Assembly: GCF_932294415.1 (NCBI RefSeq)
Contig: NC_065543.1
Coordinates: 77,476 to 141,475 of the forward strand
Length of the DNA stretch: 64,000 nt
Direction of reading: 5' to 3'
Source of the DNA: Quercus robur
Lineage: Eukaryota; Streptophyta; Magnoliopsida; Fagales; Fagaceae
Of this stretch, positions 42,596 through 53,298 are shown in pieces. The number at the start of each line of letters is the position of its first letter. The first letter of the stretch is position 1. The notes under the pieces are model-generated. The model had not been told where the DNA came from, did not search any database, and saw nothing but the letters and a program-made list of their open reading frames with translations. A program made the position numbers and the translations under genes.

Positions 42596-42689
42596 TGAGA
42601 AAAATTAAACTCTTATATAGACTGGAAAAAATTGCAGACTAACACCAATACTCAAACAGTTTCGTTAATTACTTTAGTGTGCTAAATCG
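42596..42689 (+). repeat. Unique spacer between arrays
   Basis: About 95 bp, including ATATAGACTGGAAAAAATTG and GCTAAATCGAGTCTTTATGT, separates two arrays. Its reverse complement recurs at about 63605-63712 in the same context, so array plus spacer move as one unit. Confidence 0.8.
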
Positions 42690-43005
42690 AGTCTTTATGT
42701 GTATTTATATTTATATTTAAGTTTATGTGTGTATATGTTTACGTTTATATGAGTTTATACGTGTTTATGTGTACGTGTGTTTATATTTATGTATATGTAT
42801 ATTTATGTGTATGTGTATGTATGTTTTTGTGTATTTGTATGTGTATGTTTATGTATGTGTGTTTATGCGTGCTTATGTATGTGTATGTGTATGTGCGTAC
42901 TTATATTTATGTATATTTATGTGCATGTGTATGTGTATGTGTTTATGTGTGCTTATGTATGTGTATGTGTATGTGTATGTGTATTTGTATGTGTATGTGT
43001 AGATA
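42690..43005 (+). repeat. TATGTG-type array
   Basis: Irregular (TGTATG)n/(TTTATG)n/(TGCTTATG) array, followed by AGATTCAGGTGCAATA, a junction also found after the array of copy B (about 49372). No gene. Confidence 0.9.
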
Positions 43006-43640
43006 TCTTTGTCTTTTTCAGATTCAGGTGCAATATGGACCTATGGTCAAATTTTTTGAAAGGAAACATTTGTAAGGTTAAACGTTTTAATAAACCTGAA
43101 GTCAATTTTTTATCTATTTAGTTTTTTTTGGTTGAGAGTTTTATAGCTAAGCTGATATTTCTTAGTTATTTAAATAGTTCGATTATAAAAACATTCATTA
43201 ACTGAATTATTTAAATAATTATTTTTAAGACATTTTTTAATAGATTATTTTTAAAAGGTTTTAATATTTGCTCTAAAGAAACATCTGTAAAGTAAAAAAA
43301 ATTTAAAAATAATTCCTAAACCATTCCATCGATTAACTTTTTTCTTATTTAAATTTTCTTACCCCCCACCTATAACATTAAAACACCCTCACCCATCACT
43401 TGATAAAATAATCACATACTTGGATGACATAGGAATGGAGGTGGTCAAACTGAGAAATTTTCACCAGTGTTCTTAATCAACATAATACAGGAACAATTCT
43501 CAAAAAAATAAAATAAAATAAAATAAATAATACAGGAATAGAGTGAGAGTTGAAGAAGTCAAGAAACTATGATAGATAATCTGCTTATCTGATAGTGGAC
43601 GGTTGATAAGTATAGATTTTTTGAACTAAAAGACATATTA
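43006..43640. other. Intergenic, no gene seen
   Basis: AT-rich DNA with an AAATA/AAAATA repeat at about 43503-43530. Nothing recognisable. Confidence 0.6.
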
Positions 43641-44310
43641 ATTGATGGTTGGTGACCAAACGACGCTCAGACTCAAACTTTAAATTTCAAACAAAAAAAA
43701 AAAAAATCTACAGTCATATCACCCTCTCTTCAATACAACATCAGAGCCAACCTACTTGCCCCCATTTACCACTCTCTAGTATCCCCTCTTCCCCTTTCGT
43801 CTTCTTTTCACTCTCACAGTCTCACTCTCCAGGATTCTCTCTTTCCCCAACAGCCTGCTGATCACGTTGTCCTTCTCCCCCAAAATCAAAGCCCTAATCT
43901 TCTCGCACAGCCCAGCTACACCCTTGATCACTGAGATTTTGATACTGATTGCTTTGCCCGATTTGGTATTCGCAATTCAAATTTTGAGAACTGAGCCTTC
44001 AAGGAAGGAAGATCGGGAGTACAAGGAAGGCGTTTACATTCCTCTCTTCTCTGTGAAATCTCATATTTTCAACGTTTGCTTATGATCTTCTATTTGAACT
44101 CAAGCTTGGCATTTTTTTTTTTTAAAATTCTTTTGATTTGGTTCTGAGCTTCACTTTGGCTGCTGAGAATTTCTCATTTTCTTTTTTATCTATTGAATTT
44201 GTGCTAAGAATTTGAAAAATTAAAGAAATGAAGTTTTGGGTCTCAATATCTTGATTTTGTTTAAGAAACTATTTGCTAAGTAAATCATTTATCCATTGTT
44301 AGTCATAGAA

Positions 44311-44341
<31 letters not shown>

Positions 44342-44469
44342 TTCAGTGAGGCATATTCATATTTTTATTTTGAGCTTCAAAGAGAAATCTTTATAGATTG
44401 TTCTTTTTCCACTTGCAGTGAGGCAAATTCTTACTTTAATTGCCCTTCACCCCACGTCTGGCATTACAT
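43641..44469 (+). promoter_or_regulatory. Upstream/5' UTR region of the Myb/SANT-like gene
   Basis: A pyrimidine-rich CTCTC/TCTTCC stretch at 43735-43870 looks like a plant 5' leader. A possible 5' UTR intron ends at the TTGCAG near 44418. A (TA)n microsatellite lies at about 44320-44342. Open frames at 43649-44085 are probably leader sequence. Confidence 0.4.
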
Positions 44470-45666
44470 ATGGAGCTCGCTTCGTCCTCCTCAGTCTTTG
44501 CACCATCTTCATCATCTTCCTCCAACGACATTCCTGCACTTAAGGTAAGTGTTTAATGTTTCTATTAAATTCAAAAATGGTATGTTTACCGTTACTAAAA
44601 TTTGTTCTTGGTTGCTGTTCATTGTTGCTTGTTGCTCTTGATGTTGGACACGGTTTTCCTCCATGCTCTTCTAACTGTTCATATATGTATAACTGCTTTG
44701 AGTTAATCTGCACTCTGTGTTGCTCTAGATGCATCATTTTCTTTTATACATAACTCTACAACTTGTTTGGTATAGTTTTCTGTTCAAATGTCCATTTTAC
44801 CATTGTGCAGTTACTGGGTTAGACCATAGGGTTAGGTTCAAGTTGAGAAATTATAAAACAAATATTTAGGGCTTAGTGTATATGTCCTATTAGATGGCAG
44901 AGACATCCAATGCTGCGGATTCGAAGGTATGGCCTGAACCAGTAGAAAAGCAGTTCATTGAAATTTTGTTAAAAGAAGCAGGTAAAGGGAACATTTTTGA
45001 TGGGATAATGAAGAAAGACCTTGGGCCAATTGTCACAGAGGAGTTTAACAACCAAATTGGAAAACACTATAGCGTCGATCAAATAAAAGAAAAATTTAAA
45101 CGGCTTAAAAAGAAATACAATGCGTTTTCCCAACTAATTGGTAGAACCGATATGGAATGGGATTCTGATACTAACACCGTCAAAGGTAGTGATGCAGCGT
45201 GGTTAGATGCAGTGAAGGTGAGTGTTATATATTTAATAAATTTCCATGTCGTTCATTCTTTAAATTCTTCATGTAAACAATTCCATATATAGCAGTGTCT
45301 CTAATCCCATGTATACCACATCTTGTCTGTTTCTAGTCGAACAGTAAGTACAACGACTTTCGTAAAAAGGGGTTGGACCACTATGGGTTGCTAAGACAGC
45401 TCCTCCCCACGGTTGCACAAACATCCTCTACCCAACACGTCAGTGCAGTGTCCTTTGCCAGAGCCCCTGAAAGTCGAAAAACTGTAGAATCTACACAAGT
45501 TCCTGACTACTCAATGGCAAAGGTCACAAAGATTTTGATCTCTATGTGTGATGATCTTGATGATAAAACCATGTTCAAGGCCACTGAAAAATTAGTAACG
45601 GCTGAATGGAGGGAAGCTTTCATTACTTCACTCCGGATAGACGACTGGGCTGGATCAAGTATCTGA
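44470..45666 (+). CDS. Myb/SANT-like DNA-binding domain protein
   Basis: Three exons in phase 0, 44470-44544, 44894-45217 and 45337-45666, with GT-AG introns, give 242 residues. If the small first exon is wrong, translation could start at 44894 and give 217. The N-terminus is Ser-rich (MELASSSSVFAPSSSSSSND). A Myb/SANT-like domain (Pfam Myb_DNA-bind_3) spans about residues 36-135, with VWPEPVEKQFIEILLKEAGK, the helix KEKFKRLKKKYNAFSQLI and a SDAAWLDAVK end. The C-terminus has KATEKLVTAEWREAFITSL. Such proteins resemble L10-interacting Myb proteins and the Myb-like partner of PIF/Harbinger transposase. It may be a domesticated or still element-borne gene. No stops are present. Confidence 0.8.
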
Positions 45667-46405
45667 ATAGGTCATCCTAGGGGAGTTTGTTCAGTTGCTT
45701 GTATGGTTTAGTGGGGGCACATTGTATTGTGCTAAGGAACAATTATGTTATTATATTTGAATATGTATGTTAATGACCGTACTATTTGGTGATTTGTTAT
45801 GTTTATTACCTTCTCTTGTTACAAACAGTTTGTGTTACTGACTTTTTATTGTATAAAAAAACTTGTGACTTAAATTGTAAGCCCCTCCCCTTTTCTTTTG
45901 TTCTTTATTTATTTCTTTGAAGTGTGGTGTTGGGTTTTTTTTGTTTGATTAGAAAGTTTTAGGATTGGTGGTTTACTGTTCCCAGCTATTATAGTATTCT
46001 GGGTTTCGAGCATCAAATCAAATTTTAGGGCTTTTGCTTAAAAGAAAGAAAAAAAATTGAAACTTGTTTGGTGCTTGTATTGACTCAAAATGTTACTTTT
46101 TGTATCTCACTGAAAGTGTAAGTTTTGGATTTGGGGTGGACAACTTAAGTGAATTGTTGTTTAAGGTGGAAAAAATGTATTCAAAATTGAGAATTTTGGC
46201 CAAAATTCTGTGTCCTTATTTTTCATTGTCTATGTTTATTAAGTTAGTAAATTTTTTGGAGAAATAGTTGAAAGTTTGAGATTGTTTTGGTTTTTAAAGG
46301 AGGAAGTTAAGAAATTTTAATGAAGTGGATTTGATTATAACATGCTTTGTGTTTGTTGTTTAGTGACTTGTCTCATTTAATATTTTTCCCTCATCAATTG
46401 GCAAC
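45667..46405. other. 3' flank of Myb/SANT-like gene
   Basis: Probable 3' UTR and intergenic DNA, T-rich with no gene. One short frame (46064-46267) has no recognisable motif. Confidence 0.5.
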
Positions 46406-46900
46406 GTGATGATAGGTAAAGTACTTTGGGCTGCAGAAAGTGCTCTAAATTTTGAACAGGCAAGACTACACAAATTTAAAGAGGTAGATGAAAGAAACCA
46501 GGCTTTGAGGTTGACTTACAATAAGGTATTGCTGACACTACAGGGATTAAGTTTTGAAAAACTAGAATTAGTGGGCTATGGTTCAAATTACCCCACAATG
46601 GTGCACCATAGGGGAGCCTCAATTGTGTCATATTGAGAGAACAAGGGGTTCATAGGGTGCACCCAAGGCTATGATTACTGGTACAGCAGTCAGGAGCCCA
46701 ACCCCAATGTTCTAGTTGGGGCCTTAGTTGGAGGACCAAATTGTCAAGATAAGTTTGTGGACCAAAGGGATAATTATATGCAGACTGAGGCCTGCACATA
46801 TAATACAACCCCATTGGTTGGAGCTTTGACAAAGTTGTTGCAATTAGAGGACCAAAGTTTGGATTTGAATCATGATTCACCTTTGCTGGCTTCTTATTAG
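46406..46900 (+). pseudogene. GH9 endoglucanase C-terminus in a chimeric frame
   Basis: From about 46568 the frame reads VGYGSNYPTMVHHRGASI, then after a TGA (46634-46636) continues in the same frame with [20 protein letters not shown], a [20 protein letters not shown] segment and a stop at 46898-46900. This is the conserved C-terminal catalytic region of plant glycoside hydrolase 9 endo-1,4-beta-glucanases (HHRGAS; the DxRxNY..TE motif with catalytic Glu). The first 54 codons (46406-46567, AAESALNFEQARLHKFKEVD) are not GH9 and I do not recognise them. The rest of the enzyme is missing, so this is a captured or retroposed fragment, disabled by the stop. Confidence 0.85.
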
Positions 46901-47984
46901 AAATGGTATCAGATGAAAAATAGTCTTGGATCTTCTATAACAACATTCCTCTCCTCTTTTTATTTATTTATTTGTTATTATTATTATTCTTTTTTTTTTT
47001 TTTTTTTGGTGGCTGAAGTAAGGTGTGCCAGCCCATGTGTACCTTCACTATTTTGCTATATTTGAAATACAGTTAATACAGGAGTATAAAAGGTCAGCAT
47101 TGTTACCTTCTTTCTTTTCATTTTTTTTTTTTTTTAATACTAAGGAAAAGGAATTAGTTTTTTTTTTTTTATACTAGGTTTTTTTGGGTTTAAAAAATTT
47201 ATAAACAAGTGGAGAGCCAAAAATGAATCCAATTTTTTTATTCCATGGAAAACTAAGTACTTGATCACAAGTTCTTAGCAGTATACCTGCTTTGTTGCAT
47301 TGACCAAAACTTTAAACTTCTACTAATCTAGAGAAGCATGATGGACCAACCCATCTAATATAAGTGAATTTGAAATAAAAATCAGTAATGACTTGGCACT
47401 TGGCACATTTATGAAAAAAAATAAAAATAAAAAGGTCTAATTACTATTTTAGTCTTTAATGTTTTCCCTATATGTTAAAAACAGTTTCTAGCATTTTAAA
47501 TGTGTCAATTTAGTCTCTAACATTTTGGTATTATGTCTAAATTATCCCCACCATTAAGTGATGGATATCAAACTTAGCATCTTCATCATTAATCACACTT
47601 ATATAACACCAATTGAGTTGCCTTCAATCCACATCTCGTACCCAATTCATGCACAAATTGAGTTGCCCTCTTCGTTGCCGAAAGCTCTATTCCCTCCTTT
47701 TTTTGTACTTTGGTTGTTTTCTCACTCAATTGATTGGAACATAAAGGAAGTGCAACATCATCAAATTTCCCTAACATAGAGGAAATGTGGATCAACACTC
47801 CAAGGAGACTAATCAACACTTCCTCTCACCTTGAAGTGTCGATCAACACTCCTTCGCTAAAATGATTATTAATTCACACAGTAGTTCCCTCTGCTCTTCC
47901 ATGTACTTGAGTTAGTCTTAAGGTGACAACCAAGAGCTCAAATGGATATATAAGATTTTTAGAGGTTGAACATGATTTGGATAG
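46901..47984. other. Intergenic with possible MULE-type terminus
   Basis: T-rich tracts near 46990-47010, 47120-47175. At 47430-47540 phrases like TTTTAGTCTTTAATGTTTTC, TTTAGTCTCTAACATTTTGG and AAATTATCCCCACCATTA resemble the terminal repeats of Mutator-like elements, but no partner end was found. No gene. Confidence 0.45.
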
Positions 47985-48135
47985 TTTGGGTGTTTATGTT
48001 TATGTATATGTATATTTATGTGTATATGTATGTATATTTATGTGTATTTGTATGTGTATGTGTATATATGTATGTGTATTTGTATGTGCATGTGCATGTG
48101 TATGTGTATGTTTATGTATGTATGTGTATGTATGC
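47985..48135 (+). repeat. TATGTG-type array before repeat copy B
   Basis: TGTTTATGTATATGTATATT-type array of about 150 bp. It is followed by CCGACTATTGTCAAACCCAA, the reverse complement of a stretch at 41223-41250 next to copy A. Confidence 0.85.
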
Positions 48136-48204
48136 CGACTATTGTCAAACCCAAGCCTTTAAAAAAAAAAAAAAATTTAGTTTTAATAATTGTCTATGAT
48201 TTTT

Positions 48205-48342
48205 AATTTAAATGGGCCTTAAAAAAACACACTCTTACGCTTATCTCTCTTCTTTCTTGGCTTCTTTCTTCATAAGCCCTCGCCTCCTTCATCACAAGCT
48301 TTGAGCTTAGTTGCGAGCTTGAGTCCCACCCACCTCCAAGTC

Positions 48343-48411
<69 letters not shown>

Positions 48412-49108
48412 CTTCATTTGCTTTTATGTCGTTTCCTTTTTGTTGATATTTTGTTTTAAATTTAGTTATTGGTTTGTCTAACCCATTTCTTACATTTACA
48501 TTACTCGTTCCTTTTCTCTTTAACATGCAATTGATTCTCGCTCATAGAAGCACTAAAGTTAAATTTTTTTTGAATTGGGTATAGATGAAAATAAAGAAAT
48601 TTCATTGCTTGAAAGTTCAGTTAATGTTTATCGAAAACTTCAATCTTAGCTTCATCAACCAGAGGTCACTAGTATGAATCTCTCAATCCCCTTCTCCTAA
48701 GGTCAAAAAATTTATTTATCAAAATTAAATTGAAGTGGTAATTGTGAAAACTAACCAATTAAGAGAAATCGATGTTTCAGGTGACTGACCTTTGTAAAAA
48801 AAAAGGTTTTTTGTTTTGTTTTCCCAATTAGTGTTGGGATGTGGTTATATTTCTATTCGAAAGTAATTTTGATGAGTATATTTTTATTATATTGGAGAGA
48901 TTGGGCTTGGTGAATTTTCTTTGATTATTATGTAAGTTTGATGGGTTAACTGAATTCTGAAGTGGGTAATAATGAAAATTCAGATATTGCATTGTTTTGA
49001 GGAGACTGAGATTTGTGAACAAATGGGTTCTGGTTTACATTTCTTCCTGGTGCTGTTTTGAATGTAGTTTGTGATGAGGATATTGATCATTTCTTTGCTG
49101 GAATTTTT
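48205..49108 (+). repeat. Dispersed repeat, copy B
   Basis: Aligns with 41240-42150. A (TC)n microsatellite at about 48347-48405 has around 29 units. A small deletion removes about 10 bp present at 41850-41860 in copy A. The hAT fragment present after copy A is absent here and a TATGTG array follows at once. Confidence 0.85.
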
Positions 49109-49360
49109 TTTATATGTATTTGTATGTGTATGTATATGTGTATGTGTATGTGTATATGTATATTTATGTATGTGTATGTATGTGTGCTTATGTATGTGTA
49201 TATATATGTGTGCTTATGTATTTGTATGTGTTTATGCGTGCTTATATTTATGTATGTTTATGTGTATGTGTATGTGTTTATGCGTACTTATATATGTGTA
49301 TGTGTATGTGTATGTGCATGTGTATATATATTTGTATGTGTATGTGTATGTGTAGGTCTT
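49109..49360 (+). repeat. TATGTG-type array after repeat copy B
   Basis: TGTATGTGTATGTATATG-type array ending in GTAGGTCTTTTTGTG and then AGATTCAGGTGCAATA, matching the junction after the array at 43005. Confidence 0.9.
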
Positions 49361-50343
49361 TTTGTGTTTTTTAGATTCAGGTGCAATACCCTGATATAAT
49401 TGTAATTAATGGCTGAGATTAAAAGTTGAAAAAATAACTTTCAATCTCAACCATTAAATAAAATATATTAAAGGAGAGTTAAAAAGTTAAAAAAAAAAAA
49501 AATGTAAAAAATGTAAAAAAAATACATACGACAATGCACCTAATCTTAGTCCGTCTTTCTTCTCTCACCATTTTTCTTTTCTTCTTTTTTACGCAATGCT
49601 TTGTTCTTCTTCCTTTTATTTCTCTTTATACGTCGCCTAAGCTGATAGGAGAGGAGTGAGCGAAAGCCATGTTAAGAAAGGAAATCGAAGATTGTGTTGC
49701 CGAGCCAAAGACTATGAAAATCTCTTCCTCTCAACTCAGACGATCCTCTTAGGTGAAATTGTGGCTCACGAGGCTTCACTAGATTATGATGTGTGATTTT
49801 TGGTTATTTATTTATTTATTTGAGATTATGAAGCAAATAATTTTTATATTTTGCTTACCCTTTCTATTTTCTGAAAACACTTTTCTGGGAAATACCATTT
49901 TTTTTTTTGCTTTGCTTTCAGTCTATCATTCTTGCTTGTCGTGTGTGTTTTATTAATTTGGATCTAAAATTAGTTCAACAAGATGATTCTTCTTCTAAAA
50001 TATAATAACAAAACCAATATATATTTTTTTAACGGTGGGTTCACTTTCAGTGTTTTCATTTTGTGATTTTGGTTGTTTTGTGGGTTTTGTGCTTTGATTT
50101 TGGTGAGTGTAATTTGATTTGTGATTTGGTGGGCTTCTGGGTTTTTGTTGCGATTTGATTTTGGCTGGGTTTTGGCCGTGGTGGTAGTCGTGATTTGATT
50201 TTGGCTGGGTTTCGGCAGTGGTGCGTGGTTGGAGGTAATGATCTTGAAAAGCACCGGCTATGGAGGTTTAGAAGGAGAGCTTGGTGGTCAGCCATGGAGC
50301 ACGATGTGACGTGGGTTGAGGCAGAGAGAGGATGAGAGGGAAA
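49361..50343. other. Intergenic, no gene seen
   Basis: A tract at 50080-50230 repeats GTGATTTGATTTTGGCTGGG twice within GT-rich DNA similar in style to 28090-28314. Two frames on the minus strand here are low complexity. Confidence 0.5.
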
Positions 50344-51661
50344 CAGGGGCGGCCCTAGACATTTTGGGACCTAAGGTGAGAACTAAAAATATGGCCTTTT
50401 TTATACTTATATATTAATTAAATTAATGTTTATTTAATATTTTTATATTATATTTTTCATCATTATTTTCATTTTCTTCTAAATTATTTTGAAGTTCATT
50501 ATCAAGACTTGTTGTATTGCAAAATTGAACATCATTTTCTTCTAAATTATTTTGGTGAATTTCTTGCTCATTTGTGATGTTTTCATCTAAATTTTGTGTT
50601 ATATTTTGTTTATTATTAATAACAAATTTATTCATTGATCCTTTTTGAGACTCAATTAATTTTTCTTCTTTTTTTCTTTTTTGAAGTTTTTCATATCCAA
50701 ATGCATATTTTCTAGTAAACATTTCTAATTAAACAATATATTTATAAAGACTAAAATAAAAAATAACTTTCAAGTATAGAGCAAATAAGAAATAAAACAT
50801 GATTTATATAAAAAGTATTGTTGTAATTTCACTGAACAATAACAAGTTTTTAGCAATCTCAACATGCATAAATTAAAAAAAAAAATTAAGCACAAGCATA
50901 ACAAAAATTTAAGTACAACCATAACATTGACACAAGACTTATTAATAAGACCCACCAAAAATAAAAAACACAAAACAAATCCTATCTATAACCAAAAAAA
51001 AAAAAAACTTGAAGGCCCAAACTTAACGCCCATTCCAGGGAGGGTCCAGGCAGCCACTGATAAGTGATAAACAAAGTTACAAAACCAGCCAGTGAGGGCC
51101 CAAATAAACAAAGTTATCTTAAGTTCTTAACAAATAAAATGGTGCGCCCTGTGCCCAAATATTTATAATTTTATACCTGATTCCTGAACCTCAGAACCTG
51201 ATACGGTGAGGTGAGGTGAGCAGTTGAGACTTGAGAGAGGCGGAGAGCAGAGAATCAGAGAGAGGCTGAGGCGGTCCAGCTGGAGACTGAACAGTGGAGA
51301 CTGGAGACTGGAGAGAGGCGGAGAGCACGGACTAGAGAGAAAGGTAAAATTTGTAGGGTTATGAGTGGATTTATTTGTTTTGATTTGTGATTGTTTTGTG
51401 GTTAATCTCTTAGACCGGATTTGTAGTTTATCTGTTTTTTTTTTTTGTCAATGATTTTGTTTAGAACCAATGTTTAATAGGATTTATCAAAATTTTTGTT
51501 TTTTTGGTTAAAAGGATATGCCAGATTATTTTTGTAATTCATTTGAAACTAATTTTTTTTTTTTTCCTCTACTACCCGGTTCTTTTCTAAAATTTTGGGG
51601 CCCCTTCCACTTGGGGGCCTTAGGCAATTGCCTAACTCACCTAAGGGAAGGGCCGGCCCTG
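50344..51661. mobile_element. Non-autonomous hAT element
   Basis: The left end CAGGGGCGGCCCTAGACATT and the reverse complement of the right end, CAGGGCCGGCCCTTCCCTTA, share a 12-13 bp terminal inverted repeat with one mismatch. The 1.3 kb element holds a leader-like GAGA-rich stretch at 51190-51340 with a splice-donor-like AAAGGTAAAA, and a small piece of transposase. Eight-base flanks (GAGGGAAA and ATTCGAAA) match poorly, so the target duplication is unclear. Confidence 0.75.
50423..50722 (-). pseudogene. hAT transposase N-terminal fragment
   Basis: A 99-residue minus-strand frame, MFTRKYAFGYEKLQKRKKEE followed by KLIESQKGSMNKFV, matches the very start of zf-TTF type hAT transposases (basic EKRKKK stretch, then LIESQxGALxKF). 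The remainder is Asn/Glu-rich. No TTF zinc finger, DDE core or dimerisation domain follows, so the transposase is lost. Confidence 0.65.
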
Positions 51662-52379
51662 ATTCGAAATCATCTAGATCTTGGCGTTTCAGAACCATAA
51701 TGCGACTGCCTGTGAGTTCCAGTGAAGTCTTATTTGAAAAGAAAATGTTGATTCGAGAAGTCTGATGTTTTTTTTTTTTTAACCTTGGACTATTGGTTAA
51801 TTATGGTTGAGTTCACATCAAGAGATAAATTTAAAAAGAAAACGGAATCAAATCCATGAAAGCTAATTCCATGTGTGTGAGACCCTTAATTGTGCATCAA
51901 GGAGCATAATAATGTAGCCAGTACTTTGATTGGGATGCTTGATTTTACTATTTTAGCAATTTCTGTGGTGTTTATGTTTGCTATTTTATACTAAACAAGG
52001 CTTTGTCCTCAAATGTCTGGGACTTTAAGCAATTTTCTTACTATTGACTAATGGTGATATTTAACCATGGCATAGAGAGTGAATTATGCCCCATGCAATT
52101 TTTATAAAATATCTTCTATCTCACTTGTTGGTAATCTATGTGCTTTTTCTTTTTCTTTTTTCTCCCCTTTTGTTACTTGGATGAATTAGTCTATATGCCT
52201 ATTTTTACCTTGAAGAGAGAGTTTTATGCTTAAGCCTTCTGATTGCATTCCCTACTTTGGCTTTCCCATTTCTTTTGATTATCGTTGTTGTAGCTTGCAT
52301 CTTTTATTTTATATATACAGAAGGATATTGGAGTAGTGCTTAGAGATTACCGTGGACTGTGTAGATCAAAGGTGAAGAC
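51662..52379 (+). promoter_or_regulatory. Upstream region of the L30 gene
   Basis: Intergenic or 5' UTR intron sequence. A likely acceptor TATATATACAG ends at about 52320, followed by a short leader to the ATG at 52380. The hAT element ends 718 bp before the start codon. Confidence 0.4.
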
Positions 52380-52787
52380 ATGAATGCATTCAAGGCTTAC
52401 AAAGCCTGTGCCCCAATTGCATGGAGCCCTAACCTATATATAACTTTGGTGAGGGGAATTCCAGGGACAAGGAGACTTCACCGGCGCACTTTAGAGGCAT
52501 TGCGTCTGCGCAAGTGCAACCGAACTGTCATGCGATGGAATACTCCTACTGTCAGGGGAATGCTCCAACAGGTTTCAATATTACACTGAATTCATCCTTT
52601 GCTTGAAATTGTGTATCTATACTTGTTCTGATTAGTAATTTTATAACCCAATCAGGTCAAGAGATTGATAGTGATTGAGACGGAAGAGATGTACAAGGCT
52701 CGCAAACAAAAGGAGGCAAACCACCAGGCTTTACGTCCCCCATTGGTCATAAATCACCTACCTGCTTCAGCAAGTGATTCTTCTTAA
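52380..52787 (+). CDS. Ribosomal protein L30 (uL30), organellar type
   Basis: Exons 52380-52571 and 52656-52787 join in phase 0 across an 84 bp GT-AG intron to give 107 residues. The product starts MNAFKAYKACAPIAWSPNLY and contains ITLVRGIPGT, HRRTLEALRLRKCNRTVMRW and MLQQVKRLIVIETEEMY. This is the uL30 fold of the large ribosomal subunit, with a C-terminal extension (LRPPLVINHLPAS) like the plant single-copy L30 family protein thought to be mitochondrial. The length equals the expected full length, there are no stops and splice sites are canonical, so it looks functional. Confidence 0.93.
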
Positions 52788-53298
52788 GGGTCTATGCATT
52801 TTTTTCAGTGGTCAGCTCTAAGCTTTTTATATGTGGATTTGTTGTTAAGTAGACAGTTTTTCCAGAATCGTTGCCAATTCAGTAAGCTTGATGCTTTGTC
52901 TAGTTTACTAATGTATCAATGGACCCAGTTGTTTATTAATTTCTATATTTTGTTTGAGTCTTGTGATTCTCAGCTGGAAACATTATCAGGTTAGAAGTTG
53001 CTCTATGGAGAAATCCTACAACCTAGTACCCTTTTAATTTATATCTGCAATTTTGTGAATGGTTTCTTTTGATGAGTCCCTGATTTGCAGAGGTAGTTAA
53101 TTAAGAATGTTCATGAACATTGAGAACGCACATTAATGTGACATTTTCATAAATCACAAAATATTTAATAGGGATCAAATGACCAATTACCATGTGATGA
53201 TTTATGAGGATGAAACACATTGATTTTACAATATCTGGGATTAAGTAGTACTACAAGTCCCTTGAAAGCATACATACATGCTAGGGTACCTCCATTGC
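52788..53298 (+). other. 3' region of the L30 gene and intergenic DNA
   Basis: Probable 3' UTR in the first 200-250 bp. No other feature. The tail-to-tail neighbour on the minus strand starts its coding end at 53299. Confidence 0.5.

Noticed and set aside
42162..43121. Long frames rich in Met, Cys, Val and Tyr on both strands (also at 47923-48206, 49058-49399 and 63354-63942)
   Set aside because: They are translations of the TATGTG/CACATA arrays; open in several frames and on both strands, with no start context or conserved domain.
43649..44085. Two 70-residue frames before the Myb/SANT-like gene
   Set aside because: Pyrimidine-rich leader-type sequence with no recognisable domain; more likely 5' UTR.
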